From: Acidobacteria bacterium Ga0077553
GTDB lineage: Bacteria; Acidobacteriota; Terriglobia; Bryobacterales; Bryobacteraceae
Assembly: GCA_001464575.1 (NCBI GenBank)
Contig: LNFE01000207.1
Coordinates: 1 to 53,282, forward strand
Direction: 5' to 3'
DNA length: 53,282 nucleotides
The translations under genes were made by a program, and so were the position numbers. Numbering within the stretch: position 1 is the stretch's first letter; the number at the start of each line of letters is the position of its first letter. Shown piece after piece: positions 44,006 through 50,661 of this stretch. The notes under the pieces are model-generated. The model had not been told where the DNA came from. It saw only the letters and a program-made list of their open reading frames with translations, and made no database searches.

Positions 44006-44596
44006 GTGAGGATCAGTTCTACTACCCGCTGTTTGTTGATCGGGTCGCTCCTAGCGTCCGTGGCACGTCCGCAGGCTCCGGCCCCCGGCTTGCCGCCGGA
44101 GTGGGAGACCAGGAAACAGCTTGCCGCGCTGGTCGCCACCGCCAATCGATTGGACCCTGTGCTGGGCCAACTGAATCCCGAGGCGTGGAAAGAAAACGGC
44201 GCTCCGGATGCGTATGTGCAGCAATGGCAAAACACGCGCAAAGCGCTTTCCTACCTGCAGATTTCCGCCGAGCGATTGGCCAAGGATCCTAATCGCGTGA
44301 CCTTTGCGATGGACACATATTTCCGCCTGCAGTCGATGGAGCAGATGTTGGGTTCGCTGGCGGCGGGCGTCCGGCGCTATCAGAACCCGGCGATTGCCGA
44401 TCTCCTAATGGGCATCGCCAATGAGAACGCCGCCAACCGGGATTTTCTCGAACAATACATGAAAGACCTCGCCACCACCCACGAGTCCGAACTGCAGGTG
44501 ATGGACACGGAAGCCCAACGCTGCCGCAGCATCTTGAGCAAGCAGCCGCCCCCGTTCCGAAAGCCCCCGGCGCCGCCGAAAGGGGCGAAAGATTGA
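44006..44596 (+). CDS. Exported helical protein of unknown function
   Basis: The product has 196 residues from GTG 44006, with signal 'MRISSTTRCLLIGSLLASVARPQ'. The mature part is predicted mostly helical ('TRKQLAALVATANRLDPVLGQL', shown in part; 'AYVQQWQNTRKALSYLQISAERL'; 'QNPAIADLLMGIANENAANRDF') and ends in a Pro/Lys tail. No motif or cysteine pattern identifies a family. It lies 22 bp after the FecR-domain gene, and its stop is overlapped by the next start. A structural partner role in the same envelope assembly is only a guess. Confidence 0.72.
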   Translation: MRISSTTRCLLIGSLLASVARPQAPAPGLPPEWETRKQLAALVATANRLDPVLGQLNPEAWKENGAPDAYVQQWQNTRKALSYLQISAERLAKDPNRVTFAMDTYFRLQSMEQMLGSLAAGVRRYQNPAIADLLMGIANENAANRDFLEQYMKDLATTHESELQVMDTEAQRCRSILSKQPPPFRKPPAPPKGAKD

Positions 44597-44775
44597 ACCC
44601 TACCGCCACCGCTCCCGCTTTTGAATGCGCAATTTGCGGGGAGCCCTCGCGCGACCTCTGCGTTTGGTGCACCAAGGATACCTGCGGGCTGCACCGCTGC
44701 CACAAATGCCTGCGCTGCAGTGATTGTTGCCAGTGCGAAGTGCCGCTCGAACGGAATCAACCGCAGGTAGCCTAA
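44593..44775 (+). CDS. Small Cys-rich, probably zinc-binding protein
   Basis: The product has 60 residues, read from TTG 44593, which overlaps the TGA of the previous gene (ATTGA), a usual coupling arrangement. It has eleven Cys and two His: 'CAIC', 'CVWC', then 'CGLHRCHKCLRCSDCCQC'. The spacing C-x2-C-x7-C-x2-C-x4-C-x2-H-x-C-H-x-C resembles a B-box or double zinc ribbon that would bind two or three zinc ions. It has no signal peptide, unlike the two genes before it. Protein-protein or RNA contact is plausible. The coding status is supported by the clean Cys pattern, but the start is uncertain. Confidence 0.6.
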   Translation: MNPTATAPAFECAICGEPSRDLCVWCTKDTCGLHRCHKCLRCSDCCQCEVPLERNQPQVA

Positions 44776-46085
44776 CCCAGCTTGTAAGGGGCCCGGTACT
44801 TGTAGCTCAACAGCTTGTTCGCCGCCTCGTTGTTCGTGAAGCGTTCGGCGGTGGCATCCCAATCGAGCAGCGCCCGGGTGCGCAAGGAGATGTGGCCCAG
44901 GATCGTATTGGCCGTTGAAATGTGGCCCTCCTCCACCGGGCAACTCGGCGCCACGCGAGCCTTTACGGCGTCGAGAAAGTTGCGTACGTGCGGCGGCGTC
45001 GAACTGGCGCCCTCCATCGTCCGCCCTTCAATGGTGGCCTTCTTCGACGGGTTGTAGCCGCGCTCGGACTCGCGATCGAGCGGGGTCCGTTGACCGAACA
45101 AAACGTCGGTGTAGCGCTCGGGCACCACCTCCCACTTATTGCCGTAGATGTACATGGTGCCCTTGGTGCCGCGGATTTCCATTTCGGCCCCCCGGGCCGC
45201 CGAGGCCGGCGCGGCGTTGGCGTTGTACTGGACGAACACCATCATCATGTCGCCAAAGTCCCACAGCACTTCGCAGGTATCGGGAATCTCGCGATTGTCT
45301 TTCACCGCGAAGCGTCCGCCCATGGCCACCACCGAGCGCGGCGACCGCTTCTGGCAGGCCCAGCGCAGCATGTCCATGTAGTGAACGCCGAAGTTGGTAA
45401 TCTGGCCGCCGGAGTAGTCGTAGAACCAGCGAAAGTTGTAGAACGCCCGGTTCCGGTTGAACGGCACTTTCGGGGCGGGGCCCAGCCACTGCTCCCACAG
45501 CTCGGCGCTGGGAGGCGGCGAATCCGGCGCCATGCCAATGCCATTCGGCGCCTCGTTTTGCACGTGGAATCCACGGGCGACCGTGATGTGGCCCAGTTCC
45601 CCGCCCTTCAAATAGGCGACCGCCTCCTGCAGCATCTTCGAGCTGCGGCGTTGGATGCCGACTTGCACAATCCGCTTCGTCTCCCCGGCCACCTGCACCA
45701 TGCGCCGTCCTTCGGCCACCGTCAGCGAGAGCGGCTTTTCGACATAGACATCCTTGCCGGCGCGGCAGGCGTCGATCATCATAATGGCGTGCCAATGGTC
45801 GGGCGTGGCAATGGCGACTGCATCGACATTCTTGTCTTCGAGCAGTTTCCGGTAGTCTTTATATCGAGTCGGCGTCGAGCGAGACTTCTTGGCGGCGAAA
45901 TCCAGATAGTCGTCGCGGAGGTCACAAATAGCGACGGTTTGCGAGTCGCCAAACTCGAGGAAGCCGTCGTGCACCTGATCGCCGCGGTTGCCGAGGCCAA
46001 TGAATCCCATGCGGAGGCGATCGTTGGCGCCCAGGATCCGGGAGTAGCTGAGGGCGGTAAGGGCGAGGGCTTGACGGCGGTTCAT
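44772..46085 (-). CDS. Gfo/Idh/MocA family oxidoreductase
   Basis: The enzyme has 437 residues. 'MNRRQALALTALSYSRILGAND' is a Tat-like start, common in exported members of this family. The Rossmann domain begins 'RMGFIGLGNRGDQVHDGF' (GxGxxG), followed by 'AICDLRDDYLDFA', 'IATPDHWHAIMMIDACRAGKDV' and the catalytic 'YVEKPLSLTVAEGRRMV'. The C-terminal domain carries 'FRWFYDYSGGQITNFGVHYMDM', with the His of the substrate site. Members oxidise or reduce sugars and inositols with a tightly held NAD(P). Exported forms work on glycans, sometimes making 3-keto sugars. The substrate is unknown. It overlaps the Cys-rich gene by 4 bp at the 3' ends. Confidence 0.92.
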   Translation of the reverse strand: MNRRQALALTALSYSRILGANDRLRMGFIGLGNRGDQVHDGFLEFGDSQTVAICDLRDDYLDFAAKKSRSTPTRYKDYRKLLEDKNVDAVAIATPDHWHAIMMIDACRAGKDVYVEKPLSLTVAEGRRMVQVAGETKRIVQVGIQRRSSKMLQEAVAYLKGGELGHITVARGFHVQNEAPNGIGMAPDSPPPSAELWEQWLGPAPKVPFNRNRAFYNFRWFYDYSGGQITNFGVHYMDMLRWACQKRSPRSVVAMGGRFAVKDNREIPDTCEVLWDFGDMMMVFVQYNANAAPASAARGAEMEIRGTKGTMYIYGNKWEVVPERYTDVLFGQRTPLDRESERGYNPSKKATIEGRTMEGASSTPPHVRNFLDAVKARVAPSCPVEEGHISTANTILGHISLRTRALLDWDATAERFTNNEAANKLLSYKYRAPYKLG

Positions 46086-46125
46086 AGGCGTCCTTTATCG
46101 TTACGCGATTGCAACGTGAGCTTGC

Positions 46126-46131
46126 TAGATT
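46126..46131 (+). promoter_or_regulatory. -10-like hexamer 6 nt before start (leaderless type)
   Basis: TAGATT lies 6 nt before GTG 46138 with no good Shine-Dalgarno, matching the pattern at 22211, 26786, 37293 and 43994. Confidence 0.35.
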
Positions 46132-46137
46132 GGTCGG

Positions 46138-46983
46138 GTGCGACCCCTTATTTTACTCTTGGTCATGACGACGATGATGACGGCACAGATTCAGGTCCAC
46201 GGGCACCGTGGCGCGCGGGCTGTCCGGCCGGAGAACACGATTCCGGCTTTCCAGTACGCGCTCGAACAGGGCGTCGACGTTCTCGAACTCGATATGGCTG
46301 TGACGAAGGATAACGTCGTCGTGGTCTCGCACGACGAGACGATGAATCCAGCGTACTGCGAAGGCCCGGCGGGGGCGACGCGGGTGATCCGGGAGATGAC
46401 CTTCGCCGAGTTGCAGAAATGGGATTGCGGCGCAAAAGCAAATCCCCAGTTCCCGAAGCAGCAGGCGATTCCGGGGACCCGGGTGCCGACGCTCGATGCC
46501 GTCTTTGCGCTCGCCAAAAAGACCAAGGTGGAGTTCAACATCGAGACGAAAATGGCGCCGGCGCATCCGGAGTGGACCCCGTCGCCCGAAGAGTTCGTTC
46601 AGTTGGTACTGGCGGTCGTCAAGAAACATGGCCTCGAGAAGCGCGTGATCCTGCAGAGTTTCGACTACCGGACGCTGCACGCGATGAAGCGTCTGGCGCC
46701 GGGCATCCGGCTTAGCGCGCTGTTCCCCACCAAGCGGGAAGAGGCCGGGATGGATTTCGTCGCAGTAGCGAAGGCGGGCGATGCGAGGATCGTCAGCCCC
46801 ATTCATCAGTTGGTGACCCCGGAGAAGGTCGCAGCCGCCCACCGGGCGGGTTTGCAGGTGGTCCCGTGGACCGCCAACACGCCGGCGGACTGGGAGAAGC
46901 TGGTGGAGGCCAAAGTCGACGCCATCATCACGGACGACCCGGCGGCCCTAATTGCCTTTCTGAAAGAGCGGAAGTTGCGCTAG
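46138..46983 (+). CDS. Exported glycerophosphodiester phosphodiesterase
   Basis: The product has 281 residues from GTG 46138, with a signal sequence 'MRPLILLLVMTTMMTAQ'. GDPD TIM-barrel motifs are all present: 'VHGHRGARAVRPENTIPAF' (catalytic His 1 and Arg, PENT), 'VLELDMAVTKDNVVVVSHDE' (metal ligands Glu/Asp and catalytic His 2), 'VEFNIETKM' (Glu) and 'PWTANTPADWEKLV' with 'AIITDDPAALI'. It cleaves glycerophosphodiesters to glycerol-3-phosphate and alcohol in the periplasm. An insertion carrying a Cys pair ('AYCEGPAG', 'KWDCGAKANPQFPKQ') is typical of periplasmic GlpQ-like forms. It lies 52 bp from the divergent oxidoreductase. No glycerol-3-phosphate transporter is near. Confidence 0.93.
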   Translation: MRPLILLLVMTTMMTAQIQVHGHRGARAVRPENTIPAFQYALEQGVDVLELDMAVTKDNVVVVSHDETMNPAYCEGPAGATRVIREMTFAELQKWDCGAKANPQFPKQQAIPGTRVPTLDAVFALAKKTKVEFNIETKMAPAHPEWTPSPEEFVQLVLAVVKKHGLEKRVILQSFDYRTLHAMKRLAPGIRLSALFPTKREEAGMDFVAVAKAGDARIVSPIHQLVTPEKVAAAHRAGLQVVPWTANTPADWEKLVEAKVDAIITDDPAALIAFLKERKLR

Positions 46984-46986
46984 CCG

Positions 46987-48018
46987 CTACTTCTTCTTGC
47001 GCGTGAGTTCGCGGATGACCTCTTCGGTCAGCGGCTGGTGCTTGCCTTCGCTCCAGGCAGTTTGCAGACGGGTCTCTTCAATGCCGGCAATCCGTCCGAG
47101 CAGGATATAGCCCGGCAGAGCGTGGCTCAAATGGCGCCAGCGGGCCATGTCGATCAGGGAGTCGAGGGCGCGCTCCCGCAGCATTTCGAGCAGCCCCGCC
47201 TCTCGCTTCTCCGTCAGGGTCAGCAGGGCAGTGGCGGCCTTGTTGCGGTCGCTCCAAACGAGCGAGTTTAACTCCTCCACAAACCACGTGGGGCTCACCT
47301 TCAGCCCGAGCTCCGGCTGCTTTTCGCTCAGGATGGTCAGCCCGAGCAGGGACCGCATGGCATTGTTGCGGACGCCGTCGTTGGGGTCCTGCAGAGCGTA
47401 CTGCAGGTCATTGATGACGGTCGACTTTTTCGGGACATAGGCGATGACATAGGCGGCCATGGCGCGCTCCACCTCGTCCTCGCTGTTGCGAAGAACCTCG
47501 CGCAGAATCGCTTCGTGCTTTTCGGCCAGGGGCAGGAACTTGAGCTGCGCCGCCTGCGCGTCGCGGTTGGCCATGATGCTGTGGCCCCGCGTCAGATCCT
47601 CGACGATATCGCCCTGCCGGATCGCCGTCTGCAGCTTGTCAAAGAAGTCGAGATAGGCGTCCACTACCTCTTCCGGGAGCTTGGCGGTGCCTTCGGGGTT
47701 GTCTCTGTAGTTGAACGCCACAGCGCCCCGCTCTTCGATACCGACATAGAGCACCGCCTTGCCGCCTTCGCAGCAAACGGCTTCGAGGCGCGCCCGGACG
47801 ACGCCGTTGACGAGCTCCATCTTGTCTTCGACTTCGGCCTTAGATCGAGGCAGCGGGCTACCTTCAGCCACGCCGAGGGCCTTCTTCAGGCGTTCGAGGC
47901 TCGCCTTGCGAACGCCGAAAAAGTCGATGATCCCAATCGAAGGGAGCGAAGGGGAACCGCTCTGGGCCTGAAGCAAGCCCAAAGCAAGGGTCAATAAAGC
48001 AGGAATGCGCAATACCAC
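46987..48018 (-). CDS. Exported HEAT-repeat-like protein
   Basis: The product has 343 residues from GTG 48018, with signal 'MVLRIPALLTLALGLLQAQ'. After a Ser/Pro stretch, 'IGIIDFFGVRKASLERLKKALG', 'VEDKMELVNGVVRARLEAVCCE' and 'KAVLYVGIEERGAV' suggest a small alpha/beta module resembling a POTRA-like fold. The rest is helical with HEAT-type repeats ('VERAMAAYVIAYVPKKSTVIND', 'VRNNAMRSLLGLTILSEKQPEL', 'WSDRNKAATALLTLTEKREA'). No catalytic motif is present. A scaffold or binding function in the periplasm is inferred. It is separated from the small membrane protein gene upstream by ~30 bp and may be in one operon with it. Confidence 0.72.
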   Translation of the reverse strand: MVLRIPALLTLALGLLQAQSGSPSLPSIGIIDFFGVRKASLERLKKALGVAEGSPLPRSKAEVEDKMELVNGVVRARLEAVCCEGGKAVLYVGIEERGAVAFNYRDNPEGTAKLPEEVVDAYLDFFDKLQTAIRQGDIVEDLTRGHSIMANRDAQAAQLKFLPLAEKHEAILREVLRNSEDEVERAMAAYVIAYVPKKSTVINDLQYALQDPNDGVRNNAMRSLLGLTILSEKQPELGLKVSPTWFVEELNSLVWSDRNKAATALLTLTEKREAGLLEMLRERALDSLIDMARWRHLSHALPGYILLGRIAGIEETRLQTAWSEGKHQPLTEEVIRELTRKKK

Positions 48019-48048
48019 GTTGAAAAGACGTATCCGCGAGGGATCCGG

Positions 48049-48552
48049 CTACGCTTTTTGTTCCGCCAGCGGTCCGATAATCGGCAGGGAGAACTTCTCG
48101 CCTTGGTAGGCCTTCACCATCAGGAAGATCCACAGGCCGAGGGTTACCAAACTGAGGCCGAGGCCGACGAGGCTAACGAGCAGGCCGAGCAAGCCGAAAA
48201 TCTTGGTCGCGATGACGCCAATGATCGAGAGCGCGATCTGGAGGACGAACATCCCGCCAAACGTGAAGATCGACTGCCAGGCGTGGAAGCGAATGGTCCG
48301 GTCGCGGTTGTACGGTTCCAGGAACAAGAAGAGGATCCCCGTGATGATGCCGAAGGCATAGCACAGCAAAGCGGCGACGTTATTGGGCATGCCGCTCGGC
48401 TGATACGGCTGCTGGGGCGGGGGATAACCGCCTTGCGGGGGAGGAGGATAGCCTCCGCCCTGCGGGGGTGGCTGATATCCCCCCATCTGCATGCCGGCGG
48501 GCAGACCAGTGGCCAGTTGGGGGGAGGCGGAGGGGAAGGAGGCAAAGTTCAT
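48049..48552 (-). CDS. Small membrane protein with Pro/Gly/Gln-rich N-terminus (DUF4870-like)
   Basis: The product has 167 residues from ATG 48552; ATG 48570 and TTG 48603 are alternative starts. The N-terminal ~55 residues are a low-complexity run of Pro, Gly, Gln and Tyr ('GGYQPPPQGGGYPPPPQGGY'). The remainder has 'GMPNNVAALLCYAFGIITGI', 'RTIRFHAWQSIFTFGGMFVLQI', 'LGLLGLLVSLVGLGLSLVTLG' and ends 'GEKFSLPIIGPLAEQ'. The 'RFHAWQS' and 'LPIIGPLAE' features fit DUF4870/Tic20-like small membrane proteins. The function is unknown; the Pro/Tyr-rich tail may be a contact or aggregation site. A TATAAA box lies ~60 nt upstream. Confidence 0.78.
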   Translation of the reverse strand: MNFASFPSASPQLATGLPAGMQMGGYQPPPQGGGYPPPPQGGYPPPQQPYQPSGMPNNVAALLCYAFGIITGILFLFLEPYNRDRTIRFHAWQSIFTFGGMFVLQIALSIIGVIATKIFGLLGLLVSLVGLGLSLVTLGLWIFLMVKAYQGEKFSLPIIGPLAEQKA

Positions 48553-48668
48553 ACTATAGTTCTCTATCATGAACAGGCGGAAACCGTTAGTGAAATCGAT
48601 CAATCCTTTATAAAATTCATGCAGGCGCGCCGTCAGGCGATATGCCTTCTTAGGTAAGGAGGGTGCTC

Positions 48669-49208
48669 ATGGTACTCGGACGGAAGATTATCCTAGCTGC
48701 GACGGGCGGCATCGTACTAGCGACTTGCACAGCGTTTTTGGTGGTGCAGGTGGTGATCCGGGAACAGGGCATCACAATGCTCCGGGAGACGATGCGCAGC
48801 ACGCTGGTGGAAGCCGAGAACGTGCGGGAGTCCATCTCCTCGCTGACCCGGGCCGGAGCCTTCAACGTCGATCGATTAACCACCGATGCCAAGGCCGCGA
48901 GCGACTTCCGGCAAACCACGATTTACCAGACTGTTCCCGTCGTTGCCGCCTGGCGCGCGGTGGAACAAGCCGCCCAGGAGCAGGGGTTCCAGTTCCGCGT
49001 CGTGCGGCAAAATCCCCGGAACGCCAAGAACGCTCCCCAAGCCGACGAGACGGAGCTTCTGCGGCAGATGGACGAAGGAAAGATCAACGAGTACTTCGCC
49101 GTCGACAAGGCGAAAAATCAAGTGATCTACGCGCGGCCGGTGAGGATGACCGCCGACTGCATGACCTGCCACGGAGATCCCGGTACGAGCCCGACGGGCG
49201 ACGGATAG
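48669..49208 (+). pseudogene. DUF3365 (heme-PAS-like) chemoreceptor, N-terminal part, ended by in-frame amber
   Basis: A strong Shine-Dalgarno AGGAGGG (48657-48663) lies 5 nt before ATG 48669. The product begins with a membrane helix (IILAATGGIVLATCTAFLVVQV), then a DUF3365/Tll0287-like periplasmic sensor with a c-type heme motif CMTCH (49158-49172) in 'TADCMTCHGDPGTSPTGDG'. The next codon is TAG at 49206-49208. The same frame then continues without loss as '[17 protein letters not shown]', which is the expected rest of the sensor; relatives typically have Lys at the TAG position (AAG to TAG is one change). So the two frames are one gene, interrupted by a nonsense codon or a base-call error. 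If terminated here, the product would be a heme sensor without signalling domain. Confidence 0.85.
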
Positions 49209-49214
49209 GACATC

Positions 49215-50183
49215 ATGGGGTTCCGCATGGAGGGGTGGCGGGCCGGCGAGGTGCACGGAATGTTTCTGTTGAAGAGCGACCTCGGAAGGGTCGACCAACT
49301 CGCCACGATGGGGATGCTGCGCATTTCAGCGTGGATGATCCCGGTGACGTTGCTGGTGATCGTTGGCTTTTGGTGGTTGAACAATCGATGGATCAACGGG
49401 CCGCTCCGCAGCGTGATTCTGGATGTGGAACGGGTGGCGCAGGACGCGGCATCGGCGGCGGCCCAGATCGCGAGCGCCGGGCAGAGCCTGGCCCAAGGCG
49501 CCACCCATCAGGCGGCGGTAACGGCCCAAAGTTCCGACCATTTGCAAACGACCATCGAAAGCTCCCGGAAAAAAATCCAGATTGCGGACGACGCGCACCA
49601 ACTGGCCTCCGACGCGGGCGACGCCGGGCGGCAGGGAAAGCGGGAGATTGACGAGATGCTGCAGGCAATGCACGCCATCCGGGCGTCAAGCCGGGAGATC
49701 GCCAGCATCATTAAAGAAGTAGACGCCATCGCGTTTCAAACCAATCTGCTGGCGCTGAACGCGGCCGTCGAAGCGGCCCGCGCCGGCGAGTCTGGCGCCG
49801 GGTTTGCCGTGGTGGCCGACGAGGTACGGAACCTGGCCATGCGGTCGACCGAGGCCGCCCAGCAGACAGAAACCCGCATCTCGGAGGCCCTGCGACGGAC
49901 CGAGAGCGGCGTAGCGCTCTGCGAAAAGGTCTCGGCGAACTTCGACGTGATCGTCGGAAAGGGCCAGGAGGTATCAAAAGTTGTCGACGCCTTGGCGAAC
50001 GTCTGCCGTAACCAGTTGACCCAGATGGAAGGGGCGACGCAGTCAATGACCGAGCTGAATGGTCTAACGCAGTCGATTGCCGCGAACACCGAGCAGACAG
50101 CGGCGTCCAGCCACGAACTGATGGACCAAAACACCCGCCTGCGGCAGTCCGTCCGAGAACTCGGAGAACTAGTCGGCAAATAG
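49215..50183 (+). pseudogene. Methyl-accepting chemotaxis protein, C-terminal part of the amber-split gene
   Basis: This frame is the same as in the previous entry and has 322 residues if restarted at ATG 49215. It holds the end of the sensor, a second membrane helix ([19 protein letters not shown]), a short HAMP-less linker and the coiled-coil signalling region. The highly conserved tip is intact: '[20 protein letters not shown]' followed by '[21 protein letters not shown]'. MCPs bind CheW and CheA and steer chemotaxis or a related Che system. No che gene is nearby. A restart at 49215 would lack a proper sensor domain but retain one membrane helix, so partial function cannot be excluded. Confidence 0.88.
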
Positions 50184-50211
50184 GAAACCGGTTGGGTTCG
50201 TTTCGTCGTGC

Positions 50212-50661
50212 TTAGAAAATCAAGCGCAGACTGACTTGAGCCCGGCGGGCGTTGGTGCCATCCGGGAAACCCTGGGAGGCGGTCCCGTTGCCGAGGCCAT
50301 TGCTGGGGCGGATTGCGGTTACCCCGGCTACCGCACTCAGGTTATAGGCCTCGGTGATGATGCCGGTGTTGTACTGGCTGTTGCTGATGTTGAATACCTC
50401 GAAGCTGGCGTAGGCCTTCACGCGTTCGCTGAACGGCAGCGTCTTCGTGATGCGGGCATCGGTCCGATAGACGTTATCGAGGTTCAAGTTGGAGAAAGGC
50501 AGAAACGGCACGCGATTGCTGCCACCTAGGCCATTCAAAGTGGTGTTGAATGCGGCGCCCGGGAAGGGCGATCCAACCACCCGCATCGTCGTCGTCGTCG
50601 GCTGGCCGGAAGCCAGCGTCGTGATCTGCGAGAGCTGCCAGTTGGCAACCACCCACTTCAC
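50212..50661 (-). pseudogene. Oar-like receptor, C-terminal fragment
   Basis: The 149 residues form the last part of the beta-barrel of the gene to its right: 'FVKWVVANWQLSQITTLASG', 'FLPFSNLNLDNVYRTDARIT', 'VKAYASFEVFNISNSQYNTG' and the closing strand 'RRAQVSLRLIF' with terminal Phe, which is the outer-membrane assembly signal. The first homologous residues (SGNG) precede the nominal ATG at 50661, so this frame is a continuation, not an independent gene. The junction with the upstream frame is near 50675-50681. Confidence 0.85.
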
